Of a DNA stretch of 64,000 nt, positions 41,522 through 51,052 are shown one piece after another. A program made the position numbers and the translations under genes. Each line of letters begins with the position of its first letter. The first letter of the stretch is position 1. Below the pieces are notes generated by a model. That model did no database searches. It was given only the letters and a program-made list of their open reading frames with translations, and had not been told where the DNA came from. Source of the DNA: Jutongia huaianensis (lineage in GTDB: Bacteria > Bacillota > Clostridia > Lachnospirales > Lachnospiraceae); contig NZ_JACRSX010000017.1 of the NCBI RefSeq assembly GCF_014384985.1, forward strand, positions 1 through 64,000. Direction: 5' to 3'.

Positions 41522-43861
41522 TTATTTCTCGTAGAATTCTTTCGTCTGGATGATCTCTGCCGGCACATCTACACGATCCTTTTCCCATACACGGAATTTC
41601 AGATCATATTCCCGGAGCTTTTTGCCCTTTTCCCGTTCATAGCGGGCCATCGCATTCTGGAATACCGGCTGCGCCTCCAGATTCTGGCGGAGTTCCAATG
41701 CAAACGGACAGTATGTCGCCAGAATCTCTCTCACCGGCTTACTGAGAAGCATGCCTCCCTGGGATTCATGCAAAATCCAATTGCTGTAATCTGCCGCAAA
41801 AATCTCTCTGCTGTTATTTCGATGCTTCTGAATCTGAAGCTTTAATTTTTCCTTGCGGTCATCGGACAATTCACGATTCTTACGATAAAACTGCAGAAAA
41901 TCAGAATATTCACTGGTCAGGGATTTGTACTGGATATTGTTCCAATAAACACCCTGCATGGTACGGCAAAGCTCCCAGCGGAATGCTCCGGTCAGATGTA
42001 CCACTGATTTGTCCAGATCTCCCTCTAAAAAGACAGGCAGTAAAAGACGTCCCGGTGTATTTCGTTTTCTGCCACTGAGTTCCTGCCACATAATGTCCTT
42101 GGAACCAACCGTCGGCAAAAGGATCACATCAGGACATACCTCCTGCTGGATAAACTCCTTTTTGATGCCCGGCACTTCTTTCCGAAACAGCACTTCCCGG
42201 TAAAATGCCGAAAAGTCAATACGGCGCAGTCTGTTGAATGCCGCACAGATCTTCTCCTTGGACAGAAAATTCTTTTCCAGCGCCGTACATCCCTCGGTGT
42301 ACAAAAACGGTACAAAAGATACGATCTGCCCACTGACCAGACGGTGTGTAATACGGAACATATTTGTCACTTCAAAATGCAGCTTCTGCTCCGAATCCTT
42401 CAACAACCCGTCCCGTTGCTGCGATGTAATCTCTTTATTTTTAACCTTGTCCCGGAGGTTTTCCTCGTAATCCAGATCAAATTCATTTTTTGACGGCATT
42501 CTGTCACCATTCATAATGGCCTGCAGCCACTCCTTCATATCATATACCTGGCAGCCGTTCTGATGGATTCCGCCATTTTCCAGAGACAGCAGATCCTCGA
42601 TGAGATCCTCTCTCAGCAGGCGTTCACTCAAAAAGCCGTACCGCAGGAACAGATCCACCTCAACAGGAGTATCTTCCTTGGAATAAAAATCCTTCAAAAA
42701 AACCTTCTCGTAGATCGGATAATATGCTTTCATTAATGAACGGCGCAGATTTCTCACCTCATCCGATGAGCTTTCCTTGTCCTTCAGCGCTTCAAACTGT
42801 CCTACAAGGGTTTCAAAGTGCTCTGCTTCCCCCGCCTCAATCTCACCAAAAGCAAGAATGGTTCCCAGAGTATCCACAAGCTCTGCCGCATCAATATCCG
42901 ATGTCTCCACCAGCGCAAGGGTATCCCCTGCCACATCCAGTGCATTTCCTGTGCTGCGGCCGGGATTCAGCAAATTAAAATACGTTTCTTCCATTGCCGC
43001 CCTGTCAATGGCACTCTCTACATCTGCCCGCTTCATCAAAACGCCTTCCAGCACATTGATCCGGTCAATCACCTCATCCAGTTCTGACATAACCTCCCCG
43101 GCATCCTGGTCTGCTCTCTGCAGGATCAACGCAAATCCGGCAACAGAGGCGTAAAGATTCCTGCCATCCAGGATCAGATGACGCATCATCAGCTCCAGAT
43201 ACTCCGCCAGGGACTTGCTATAGTCATGAAGCTGATGCAGCAGATCTACCTGCTCCCGTACATGATAAAGACAAATTTCTGCAGAGCTGCCGTAAAATGC
43301 TTTTTGTACATCCATAGGAACCTTGGCACACGCCTGGTAATAATGAACCTTGTCCAATGAAAGCATCTGCGGTTCATCAAAAGGATGCAGCTTTTCCAGT
43401 GCCGGAAGCTCCTGAAAATATGCACCGGTCTCCTTTGATATTTCCTGACACTTCCGGTACACTCTGTCAACCAGTTCATATGCTCCCTGTGCAGCCTCCT
43501 GCAGCTCTTCATATGCAGCTTCCTGCTCTGCCAGAGAGCGATGAAGCCCTGATACCATCAAAGCCACATAGTCCTTGTTGATCTGCATGATCTTACGGAT
43601 ATCACTCATTGCACCGGAAGATGGAAATACATAGATCACTGCGTTGGTCTGTGCCGTATATGTTACACTATGGGCTCCTCTGTTGAGATCGCGTACCCCA
43701 AGAAAGCATCCCGATCCAACTACCAGATTGATGCCATAACCGTGTACCCGTATCCTGCCCTTAACTACCATTGCAATAGAATCAAGAAACTCTCCCGCTT
43801 CGTATATATCTGTCCCCTTAAGGATCTGATTAATACTGCCCTTTTTCAACTCTGCTTTCAC
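41522..43861 (-). CDS. Large protein with N-terminal cNMP-binding domain, function unknown
   Basis: 779 residues from a GTG at 43861, chosen because GGGGGAG lies 6 nt upstream; the first ATG of the frame (43888) has no ribosome site. Residues about 5-105 form a Crp/Fnr-type cyclic-nucleotide-binding barrel (GTDIYEAGEFLDSIAMVVKG, VGSGCFLGVRDL), but the arginine of the phosphate-binding cassette is not evident and there is no HTH. The remaining ~670 residues are helical, with no membrane segment or motif I know. It may be a Lachnospiraceae-type sensor/scaffold. Monocistronic, with the SRP RNA gene upstream. Confidence 0.8.
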   Translation of the reverse strand: MKAELKKGSINQILKGTDIYEAGEFLDSIAMVVKGRIRVHGYGINLVVGSGCFLGVRDLNRGAHSVTYTAQTNAVIYVFPSSGAMSDIRKIMQINKDYVALMVSGLHRSLAEQEAAYEELQEAAQGAYELVDRVYRKCQEISKETGAYFQELPALEKLHPFDEPQMLSLDKVHYYQACAKVPMDVQKAFYGSSAEICLYHVREQVDLLHQLHDYSKSLAEYLELMMRHLILDGRNLYASVAGFALILQRADQDAGEVMSELDEVIDRINVLEGVLMKRADVESAIDRAAMEETYFNLLNPGRSTGNALDVAGDTLALVETSDIDAAELVDTLGTILAFGEIEAGEAEHFETLVGQFEALKDKESSSDEVRNLRRSLMKAYYPIYEKVFLKDFYSKEDTPVEVDLFLRYGFLSERLLREDLIEDLLSLENGGIHQNGCQVYDMKEWLQAIMNGDRMPSKNEFDLDYEENLRDKVKNKEITSQQRDGLLKDSEQKLHFEVTNMFRITHRLVSGQIVSFVPFLYTEGCTALEKNFLSKEKICAAFNRLRRIDFSAFYREVLFRKEVPGIKKEFIQQEVCPDVILLPTVGSKDIMWQELSGRKRNTPGRLLLPVFLEGDLDKSVVHLTGAFRWELCRTMQGVYWNNIQYKSLTSEYSDFLQFYRKNRELSDDRKEKLKLQIQKHRNNSREIFAADYSNWILHESQGGMLLSKPVREILATYCPFALELRQNLEAQPVFQNAMARYEREKGKKLREYDLKFRVWEKDRVDVPAEIIQTKEFYEK

Positions 43862-43935
43862 TGCTTCTCCCCCTTTGTACCCGAACATTCAGAATATACA
43901 TTTATTTTACCAAAATCTACGCCAGAAATAAAGAA

Positions 43936-43959
43936 AAAAGTGGCATTTCGTCCACTTTT
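43936..43959 (-). terminator. Terminator after the SRP RNA gene
   Basis: An 8-bp stem AAAAGTGG / CCACTTTT with an 8-nt loop; on the minus strand it is followed by TTCTTTATTTC. It separates SRP RNA from the cNMP-domain gene. Confidence 0.75.
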
Positions 43960-43995
43960 CCAACTAACTAAAAATATTTATACATTTATTTTAAA

Positions 43996-44270
43996 AACCG
44001 TGCATTCTGCGTTGTACACATCTCTGCGGACGTTACCGGTACAGTTAGCTCGGCTCCGGCAACCTCACGGCACACGGGAGGGCTCACTTAGTGCTGCTAG
44101 GTTCCCCTCCTGACACGGTTCATGAGTTCCCATTGCGCGAGACCAAAACGTCAACACCACTTATACCGGGCAGCTCCACAATCAATGCATCCGAAGCAGA
44201 ACATCACCCCTGCTGTAGCGGATTGCAGGTACAGGGCACCGCTATCTCCCCGGCTAGCACGGAAGCTTTA
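43996..44270 (-). ncRNA. ffs: Signal recognition particle RNA, large bacterial type
   Basis: About 270 nt on the minus strand. The 5' Alu domain has GGGGAGATAGCGGTGCCCTG followed by the loop around CAATCCGCTACAGCAGG. The conserved domain IV has GTCAGG-AGG-GGAA-CCT-AGCAGC, matching the SRP54 (Ffh) binding loop. The ends pair, CCGTGC near 44262 with GCACGG near 43998, followed by TTTTTAAAA. Length and Alu domain match the Bacillus/Clostridia scRNA rather than the 4.5S type. It carries Ffh for targeting membrane proteins. Exact processed ends are estimates. Confidence 0.93.
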
Positions 44271-44315
44271 TGACATACTTCATATTTCACACAATATATA
44301 TACTAGGTAAGGCTC

Positions 44316-44345
44316 ATTATATCCTCTCCCACAGGATATTGTCAA
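44316..44345 (-). promoter_or_regulatory. Promoter of the SRP RNA gene
   Basis: Minus strand TTGACA (44340-44345), 18-nt spacer, TATAAT (44316-44321): both hexamers match consensus, as expected for a highly expressed stable RNA. About 40 nt separate it from the mature 5' end. Confidence 0.85.
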
Positions 44346-44420
44346 GATATATTTCCTTGTTATTTTTCCCTGCCCATGCTAAACTAATCAGCAGACAAAA
44401 ACAAAAGGAGGTATGATACC

Positions 44421-44963
44421 ATGCGATCGGAATATGAGACAAAACGCCTTCTTCTCAGCGTCAGTCATCCTGACAAGGCCGCCAGCATCCTGACATTCTA
44501 TGAAAATAACCGTGATTTTCTGGAGCCATACGAACCCTCCAAAAGACCCGGTTTTTATACATTGGAATTCCAGCGTTCAAACCTCACTTTTGAATATAAT
44601 TCCTTCGTGAAATCCCGCTATCTGCGCATGTGGCTTTACGACAAACAGCAGCCGGAGATTCCCGTGGGCACTGTCTGTTTCAGTAATTTTCTCCGGGGTG
44701 CTTTTTCCAGTTGTATGATCGGATATAAAACAGACAAAGACCATCTCCGCAAAGGCTATATGATGGAGGCCCTCTCCTTTCTGATTCCTCTGGTATGCCG
44801 TGAATATCGTTTTCACCGTATTGAAGCATATGTTATGCCGGATAATCTCCCTTCCATCGCTCTTCTGGAGCAGCTGACCTTCCACCGTGAGGGATTGCTT
44901 CATGACTTTGCCCAGATCAACGGTCAGTGGGAAAATCATTACATTTATACATATCTTGCATAG
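44421..44963 (+). CDS. GNAT acetyltransferase, RimJ/RimL type
   Basis: 180 residues of the GNAT fold (Acetyltransf_3): an opening YETKRLLLSVSH, MIGYKTDKDHLRKGYMMEALSF, whose HLRKGYM forms the acetyl-CoA phosphate loop (R/Q-x-x-G-x-G/A variant), and YVMPDNLPSIALLEQLTFHREGLLHD, typical of RimJ-like enzymes acting on protein N-termini or small amines. The substrate is unknown. AAAAGGAGG precedes the ATG. It lies on the + strand between the SRP RNA gene and tadA and appears monocistronic. Confidence 0.87.
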   Translation: MRSEYETKRLLLSVSHPDKAASILTFYENNRDFLEPYEPSKRPGFYTLEFQRSNLTFEYNSFVKSRYLRMWLYDKQQPEIPVGTVCFSNFLRGAFSSCMIGYKTDKDHLRKGYMMEALSFLIPLVCREYRFHRIEAYVMPDNLPSIALLEQLTFHREGLLHDFAQINGQWENHYIYTYLA

Positions 44964-44990
44964 AGTCCCGGCATTTCCGGTCAGAACACA

Positions 44991-45491
44991 TCAGCTTTCA
45001 TTGGATGACTTTTTCTCTGCTTTCTTTTTTTGACGCAGATCTTTGAAAAAGTCCTTTAAAAGCTTCTGGCAATCCTCTTCCATAATGCCGGTTTCCATAC
45101 GAACCCGGTGATTCAGACGATCCATCTGCAGCAGGTTTATGATGCTTCCCGCACATCCCGCCTTAGGATTCATCGCTCCAATCACAACCTCCGGAATCCT
45201 CGCCTGTACAATAGCTCCTGCACACATAGGGCATGGCTCCAGCGTGACATACATGGTACATTCCTCCAGACGCCAGTCTCCCAGCTTTTTACTCGCCTTT
45301 CGTATCGCTGCAATCTCTGCATGACCCAGTGCTGTTTTCTGCTGGTTTCTTTTATTGTAGCCTCTGGCAATGATCTTGTCCTTATACACGATCACACAAC
45401 CTATCGGCACATCCCCTGCCTCTGCCGCTTTTTTAGCCTGACGCAGCGCCTCTTTCATATATTTTTCCTTAACCGCGATCTCTTCTGCCAT
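44991..45491 (-). CDS. tadA: tRNA-specific adenosine deaminase
   Basis: 166 residues with the zinc-deaminase signature HAEIAAI (His ligand and proton-shuttling Glu) and PCPMCAGAI (two Cys ligands), plus the family region GYNKRNQQKTALG. TadA converts A34 to inosine in tRNA-Arg(ACG), needed to read CGU/CGC/CGA. The C-terminus has a Lys-rich tail (DLRQKKKAEKKSS) slightly longer than usual. Convergent with the GNAT gene (27-nt gap). Confidence 0.95.
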   Translation of the reverse strand: MAEEIAVKEKYMKEALRQAKKAAEAGDVPIGCVIVYKDKIIARGYNKRNQQKTALGHAEIAAIRKASKKLGDWRLEECTMYVTLEPCPMCAGAIVQARIPEVVIGAMNPKAGCAGSIINLLQMDRLNHRVRMETGIMEEDCQKLLKDFFKDLRQKKKAEKKSSNES

Positions 45492-45608
45492 TGCAATCCC
45501 TGCTCCATTTTTATTTTATGTAACTTTATTTTAGCACAGATTGGCCCTGTTGGAAAACCTGCATTTTCGAAATACTTTCTCCGGAAGCTCCCGTTTTCGG
45601 AAGCATCA

Positions 45609-46610
45609 CTAAGAAATTCGGTAAAGCCAGTAGCCAAAGGCCCCCTGACGATCCTTTACAGGAGAAAGAGGCTGGAAATGTGTCATCCGGCATTCCTCTG
45701 CCCATCTTCCGTTATCCTCGCTATATATACCGGGTACACCGATTCCATAACTGTCACCATCCATCCGGGTAAAGATCAGATGGCGGTAACAATAATATCC
45801 CCGAAGCAGAAACGGATTGCCCGCCAGCGACCAGTACGCTACCGGAAGATTCCCGATATCCTTCAGGTCGATCCGCACACATTCTCCCATGCCTGCCGTC
45901 TCAAAAGGATACATTTTCGGAAATACCCGCAGCATTTTTTCACAAAATTCCTGCGAGCGTGTTTTGGGGTTCTGCTGCCTCCCCTCCGGCATAGCATCCC
46001 TGTCTTCGCAGCCTTCCGCCGACACCGAGGAAGCCTCCATCTGGGGCACTTCCGATTCAGGCACAGTCTGCCCTTGCTCAAGTTCTGTCCGCTCCGGTCC
46101 AAGCCTTGTCTGCTCCGGCCCAAATTCTGTCTGCTCCGGTATGACATACTCCTTTTTCCTGCCAATTTTTCCTCCCTCCGGTGCAGCCGGCTCCACTTCC
46201 ATATGCTCTGATCCTTCGGAGATTTCTGTGTCTGTATCTGTGCCATGCTCCGAGATGACGATATCCTTCCATGTCGTTGCATAAAATACATTCTGCGATC
46301 CCGTAATATAAATTCCGTCTATCTGTTCAAAGGAATAATCTGTTCCCGCCACATGCACCTGGGAAGTCTCGATCCTTCCGGCAAAGGTATTGCCATTTCG
46401 TGCAAGCTTTCCCGCCGGCACCGGAATAAGTCCCTCTTCCTTCTGTATAAAAAATGACATTCCCGGGGATGCTGAGATTGTATCCTGAAATCTCACAGTA
46501 ACGCGACATTTACCATTTCTTAATTCAATCCTCGCATAACCGACATTTTTCCCCTTGATTCCCTTCTCATATCGATAAAGATAGGAAACCATCCTCTGAT
46601 ACCCGCTCAT
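45609..46610 (-). CDS. Uncharacterised protein with Glu/Pro-rich repeat linker, 333 aa
   Basis: The N-terminal ~120 residues look like a compact beta domain (ELRNGKCRVTVRFQDTISAS, YSFEQIDGIYITG). A disordered acidic linker (about 125-215) contains imperfect 7-residue repeats of the type PEQTxFG/PEQTRLG/PERTELE. The C-terminal ~110 residues form a second domain with CVRIDLKDIGNLPVAYWSLAGN, HLIFTRMDGDSYGIGVPG and FGYWLYRI. No signal peptide. I believe it belongs to a Lachnospiraceae-restricted DUF (DUF6128-like), with low certainty. It lies 117 nt downstream of nothing else on this strand and upstream of tadA, possibly co-transcribed. Confidence 0.7.
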   Translation of the reverse strand: MSGYQRMVSYLYRYEKGIKGKNVGYARIELRNGKCRVTVRFQDTISASPGMSFFIQKEEGLIPVPAGKLARNGNTFAGRIETSQVHVAGTDYSFEQIDGIYITGSQNVFYATTWKDIVISEHGTDTDTEISEGSEHMEVEPAAPEGGKIGRKKEYVIPEQTEFGPEQTRLGPERTELEQGQTVPESEVPQMEASSVSAEGCEDRDAMPEGRQQNPKTRSQEFCEKMLRVFPKMYPFETAGMGECVRIDLKDIGNLPVAYWSLAGNPFLLRGYYCYRHLIFTRMDGDSYGIGVPGIYSEDNGRWAEECRMTHFQPLSPVKDRQGAFGYWLYRIS

Positions 46611-46779
46611 ATTTCCTCCATTCCGGAATGATCAACCCGGCAATACCGAAAAACATCATCCTCTTTATTTTCTATATGACTTTGCAGCTGATGCCAGAGA
46701 CCGCTGCACTACAATCTGCTTTTGATCCCCGTGTCATAATACATAATATATGTACATACTCCATCCCTTAGAACAGGTG

Positions 46780-46808
46780 TGGACAATTTGTCAATTAATT
46801 GTTATACT
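46780..46808 (+). promoter_or_regulatory. Promoter of the Mrp/NBP35-type ATPase gene
   Basis: TGGACA (46780-46785), 17-nt spacer, TATACT (46803-46808); the ATG lies 35 nt downstream with AAAGGAAGG. The 230-nt gap 46611-46842 holds no other recognised feature. Confidence 0.7.
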
Positions 46809-46842
46809 GAATTTTACGTGTATAAAGAAAGGAAGGATTATT

Positions 46843-47670
46843 ATGAGCGAAAACTGTTCCCATGATTGTGGAAGCTGTTCTGCTGACTGCAGCAGCCGTT
46901 CCCCTCAGAATATGATTGAACAACCAAATAAAGAGAGCCGTATCGACAAGGTGATCGGCGTTGTCAGTGGAAAAGGAGGCGTTGGCAAGTCCATGATCTC
47001 CTCTATGCTGGCTGTCAACCTCCAGAGAAAGGGACACCATACTGCCATTATGGATGCCGATGTGACAGGACCTTCTATTCCAAAGGCTTTCGGGATCACA
47101 GAGCATGCCATCGGCACGGACACGGTTATTTACCCGGTAGAAAGCAAGACCGGCATCCAGACCATGTCTGTCAATCTCCTGCTGGAGGACTCCAACGACC
47201 CGGTCATCTGGAGAGGACCTGTCATTGCTGGTACTGTAAAGCAGTTCTGGACAGATGTATTATGGAAGGATGTTGACTATATGATCGTGGATATGCCTCC
47301 GGGAACCGGTGACGTGCCTCTGACCGTATTTCAGTCTCTTCCGGTAGACGGAATCGTTATTGTGACTTCTCCTCAGGAGCTTGTTTCTATGATCGTCGGC
47401 AAAGCAGTTCGTATGGCACAGATGATGAACATCCCAATTCTCGGTATCATTGAAAATATGAGCTATGTGGAATGTCCGGACTGCGGCAAACAGATCCATA
47501 TCTTCGGAGAAAGCCATGTTGATGAGGTTGCAAAGCAGTATAATCTGCCGGTTCTTGGTCGCATCCCAATGACTGCCGAGATCGCTGCTGCCAGCGATGC
47601 CGGTAATGTCGAGGAGCTGCAGGGAAATTGGTTTGATGACGCTGTTGCTGCCATTGAGAAGCTGTCATAA
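46843..47670 (+). CDS. Mrp/NBP35-family iron-sulfur carrier ATPase
   Basis: 275 residues from the ATG at 46843 (GGAAGGATTATT upstream; the longer frame is unsupported). The N-terminal Cys-rich stretch CSHDCGSCSADC resembles the 4-Cys cluster motif of NBP35-like proteins. The deviant Walker A GKGGVGKSMISSMLA and DADVTGPSIPKAFG mark the Mrp/ApbC ATPase, and CPDCGKQIHIFG carries the CxxC that bridges 4Fe-4S clusters in the dimer. It probably stores and delivers Fe-S clusters to apo-proteins, of which this window encodes several. Confidence 0.92.
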   Translation: MSENCSHDCGSCSADCSSRSPQNMIEQPNKESRIDKVIGVVSGKGGVGKSMISSMLAVNLQRKGHHTAIMDADVTGPSIPKAFGITEHAIGTDTVIYPVESKTGIQTMSVNLLLEDSNDPVIWRGPVIAGTVKQFWTDVLWKDVDYMIVDMPPGTGDVPLTVFQSLPVDGIVIVTSPQELVSMIVGKAVRMAQMMNIPILGIIENMSYVECPDCGKQIHIFGESHVDEVAKQYNLPVLGRIPMTAEIAAASDAGNVEELQGNWFDDAVAAIEKLS

Positions 47671-47703
47671 TTTTTGACGGATCACTTTATTCTGACACAC
47701 AAC

Positions 47704-47745
47704 AAAGCCGGTGGGCTGCCACATTTGTGACAGCCCACCGGCTTT
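47704..47745. terminator. Bidirectional terminator between the Mrp gene and ileS
   Basis: A perfect 15-bp stem AAAGCCGGTGGGCTG / CAGCCCACCGGCTTT with a 12-nt loop, followed by TTATCTTT on + and by GTTGTGTG on the minus strand. It lies between the convergent Mrp and ileS ends. Confidence 0.85.
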
Positions 47746-47772
47746 TTATCTTTAAAACTGCTCCATGAACTC

Positions 47773-50700
47773 TTACAGCTTCTCGACACCAAGCGTAACC
47801 TTCTCGCCGTTGATACTCCATTCCTTGACAAAACCCTTTGCTCCATCATAAGAAACCTCGTCGGCCAGAACCTCAGACTTGATCTGTGCCTCATTGTCCT
47901 GAATCACCTTCTGAACCTTATCATTGTCCTGCATGCTGACTCTGATATGATCCATCACCTCAAAGCCTGCATCCTTACGCATAGTCTGAACCTTACTGAT
48001 GATCTCGCGTACAAAACCTTCCTCCAGAAGCTCCGGTGTCAGGTTCGTATCAAGAACCACCGTAATGCCGTGGTCACTGTCAGAAACATAGCCCTCCATC
48101 TGCGCTGCTTCAATCAGAAGATCATCCTTCTCCAAAGCCTCATCCTGACCATCGACCTGAATCGTCAGAGTTCCCTTTTCATTCAACTCTGCCATAGCTG
48201 CCTGACCGTCAAGCTCTGCAAGAATCTGTCTCACATCATTGATCTTCTTGCCAAAACGACGTCCCAGCGTCTTAAGCTGTGGCTTAAAGCTATAGGTTGT
48301 CAGCTTGCTCACATCATCAGTCAGCTCTGCTTCCTTCACATTCAGCTCGTCACGGATAATATCTACATAGAAGTCACTGAGCTCCTTGCCGGCTTTAATA
48401 TACATCTTGCCGATCGGCTGTCTGTTCTTGATATTGGCGGTATTTCTGCAGGCACGTCCGATCACGACCGCCTCCAGTACAACCTCCATATCAGCCTCAA
48501 GCTGAGAGTCAATATGTGCCTCATCCACCTTCGGGAAGTCACACAGATGTACGCTCTCCGGTGCACTTGGATCAATAGAGCATACCAGATTGCGGTAAAT
48601 ATCCTCAGTCATAAATGGGATCATTGGTGCAGCCGCTTTGGAGATCGTAACAAGTGCGGTATAAAGAGTCATATAAGCATTGATCTTATCCTGCTCCATT
48701 CCCTTTGCCCAGAAACGCTCACGGCAGCGACGTACATACCAGTTACTCATCTCATCCACAAACTCCTGCAGTGCTCTTGCTGTCTCCGGGATACGATATG
48801 CAGCCAGATTTTCATCCACAGCCTTAACGGTACTGTTCAGACGGGACAGAAGCCATTTATCCATAACAGAAAGCTTGTCATAATCTAATGTATATTTCGT
48901 TGCGTCAAACTCATCAATATTTGCATAAAGTACAAAGAATGCGTAGGTATTCCAAAGAGTACCCATAAACTTACGCTGTCCCTCCTGTACAGCCTTTCCG
49001 TGGAAACGGTTCGGCAGCCATGGGGCACTGTTAATATAGAAGTACCAACGAATCGCATCAGCACCATACTTATCCAGCGCATCAAACGGATCTACCGCAT
49101 TCCCCTTGGACTTACTCATCTTCTGTCCATTCTCGTCCTGAACGTGACCCAGAACGATAACATTCTCATAAGGAGCCTGGTTAAACAGAAGGGTAGACTC
49201 TGCCATCAGGGAGTAGAACCATCCTCTTGTCTGATCCACAGCCTCAGAAATAAACTGTGCCGGGAACTGCTGCTCAAAGAGATCCTTATTTTCAAATGGA
49301 TAATGATGCTGTGCAAACGGCATTGCTCCGGAATCAAACCAGCAGTCAATAACCTCCGGAACACGGCGCATGGTCTTGCCGCAGTCCGGACATGTAAATG
49401 TTACGGCGTCAATATACGGACGATGAAGCTCTACCTTGGCATCCTCCGGATTGCCACTTCTCTCCGCCAACTCTGCACGGCTTCCGATAGACTCCTGTCT
49501 GCCGCAGCCCTCACACTCCCAGATATTTAACGGAGTACCCCAGTAACGGTTTCTGGAAATACCCCAGTCCTGAATATTCTCCAGCCAGTTTCCGAAACGT
49601 CCGGAACCAATCGACTCAGGGATCCAGTTGACCGTATTGTTGTTGCGGACCAGATCATCACGAACCTCTGTCATCTTGATGAACCATGACTCACGGGCAT
49701 AATAGATCAGCGGAGTATCACAACGCCAGCAATGAGGATAATCATGCTCAAACTTCGGAGCTGCAAAAAGCTTACCGGATGCGTCCAGATCCTTTAACAC
49801 CTCCGGATCTGCCTTCTTTACAAAAAGTCCCGCAAACGGAGTCTCCTCGCTCATCTCACCCTTGCCGTTTACAAACTGTACAAACGGCAGATCATAGTTA
49901 CGTCCCACATTCGCATCATCCTCACCAAATGCAGGAGCAATATGAACGATACCGGTACCATCTGACATCGTAACATAAGTATCACAGGTTACAAAGAAAC
50001 CTTTCTTGTGCTGCTTGTCCGCACATTCCTTTGCACAGGCATAAAGCGGCTCGTATTCCTTATGCTCCAGATCACTTCCCTTATATGTCTCCAGCACCTC
50101 ATATGCCTTAACGCCTTCCTCCTGTGCCAGACCACCAAGTACGTTGTCTGCCAGAGCCTCGGCCAGATAATAGGTATATCCGTCTGCTGCCTTGACCTTA
50201 ATATAAGTATCCTCCGGGTTTACACAAAGTGCCACATTTGATGGCAGTGTCCAAGGAGTCGTGGTCCATGCCAGGAAATACGCATCCTCGCCAACCACCT
50301 TAAAACGGACGATTGCAGAGCGCTCCTTGACCAGCTTATAGCCCTGTGCTACCTCCTGAGAAGAAAGAGGTGTACCACATCTCGGACAATAAGGTACGAT
50401 CTTAAACCCTTTATATAGAAGCTTCTTGTTCCAGATTTCCTTTAAAGCCCACCACTCGGACTCAATGAAATTGTCATCATAGGTGACATATGGATTGTCC
50501 ATATCTGCCCAGAAACCAACGGTGCCGGAGAAATCCTCCCACATTCCCTTATATTTCCAGACAGACTCCTTACACTTCTTAATGAAAGGCTCCATACCAT
50601 ACTCTTCGATCTGCTCTTTTCCATCCAGACCCAGAAGCTTCTCTACCTCCAGCTCAACCGGCAGTCCGTGGGTATCCCATCCTGCTTTACGAGGTACCAT

Positions 50701-50931
50701 ATATCCCTTCATGGTTTTGTAACGGGGGATCATATCCTTAATAACACGGGTGAGCACATGACCAATATGAGGTTTACCATTTGCGGTAGGCGGTCCATCA
50801 TAAAAGGTATAAACCGGCTTTCCCTCTCTTGCCTTCATGGACTTCTCAAAAATCTGCTGATTTCGCCAGAATTTTCCTACGTTTTTTTCTCTGTCAACAA
50901 AATTCATGTCAGGTGAAACTTTCTGATACAT
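47773..50931 (-). CDS. ileS: Isoleucyl-tRNA synthetase
   Basis: 1052 residues from the ATG at 50931, chosen over the longer frame because GAAGGAGGAAAACGT precedes it and the family begins here (MYQKVSPDMNFVDREK). Class Ia landmarks: the HIGH motif in GKPHIGHVLTR, the WTTTPWTLPSNVAL editing-domain entrance, the tRNA/aminoacylation region WYVRRCRERFW, and KMSKSKGNAVDP (KMSKS). The size and the GYVSDSDHG C-terminus fit the eukaryote-like IleRS2 type, which is often less sensitive to mupirocin; this subtype call is tentative. Controlled by an upstream T-box. Confidence 0.96.
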   Translation of the reverse strand: MYQKVSPDMNFVDREKNVGKFWRNQQIFEKSMKAREGKPVYTFYDGPPTANGKPHIGHVLTRVIKDMIPRYKTMKGYMVPRKAGWDTHGLPVELEVEKLLGLDGKEQIEEYGMEPFIKKCKESVWKYKGMWEDFSGTVGFWADMDNPYVTYDDNFIESEWWALKEIWNKKLLYKGFKIVPYCPRCGTPLSSQEVAQGYKLVKERSAIVRFKVVGEDAYFLAWTTTPWTLPSNVALCVNPEDTYIKVKAADGYTYYLAEALADNVLGGLAQEEGVKAYEVLETYKGSDLEHKEYEPLYACAKECADKQHKKGFFVTCDTYVTMSDGTGIVHIAPAFGEDDANVGRNYDLPFVQFVNGKGEMSEETPFAGLFVKKADPEVLKDLDASGKLFAAPKFEHDYPHCWRCDTPLIYYARESWFIKMTEVRDDLVRNNNTVNWIPESIGSGRFGNWLENIQDWGISRNRYWGTPLNIWECEGCGRQESIGSRAELAERSGNPEDAKVELHRPYIDAVTFTCPDCGKTMRRVPEVIDCWFDSGAMPFAQHHYPFENKDLFEQQFPAQFISEAVDQTRGWFYSLMAESTLLFNQAPYENVIVLGHVQDENGQKMSKSKGNAVDPFDALDKYGADAIRWYFYINSAPWLPNRFHGKAVQEGQRKFMGTLWNTYAFFVLYANIDEFDATKYTLDYDKLSVMDKWLLSRLNSTVKAVDENLAAYRIPETARALQEFVDEMSNWYVRRCRERFWAKGMEQDKINAYMTLYTALVTISKAAAPMIPFMTEDIYRNLVCSIDPSAPESVHLCDFPKVDEAHIDSQLEADMEVVLEAVVIGRACRNTANIKNRQPIGKMYIKAGKELSDFYVDIIRDELNVKEAELTDDVSKLTTYSFKPQLKTLGRRFGKKINDVRQILAELDGQAAMAELNEKGTLTIQVDGQDEALEKDDLLIEAAQMEGYVSDSDHGITVVLDTNLTPELLEEGFVREIISKVQTMRKDAGFEVMDHIRVSMQDNDKVQKVIQDNEAQIKSEVLADEVSYDGAKGFVKEWSINGEKVTLGVEKL

Positions 50932-51052
50932 ACGTTTTCCTCCTTCTAAAATATCTGATCCAAAGCAGACCGGTATCAACAGTCTGCCCATCTGTGAACC
51001 GTTATATAAATAAGGCTGCTATTTATAGAAAACCGGATATTTGTTTCCTATC

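Noticed and set aside
44091..44310. Short + strand frames of 60-62 codons
   Set aside because: They lie within the SRP RNA gene on the other strand and have no start signals.
45108..46211. 367-codon open frame on the + strand
   Set aside because: Antisense to tadA and the 333-residue gene, with no recognisable domain; composition is that of a shadow frame.
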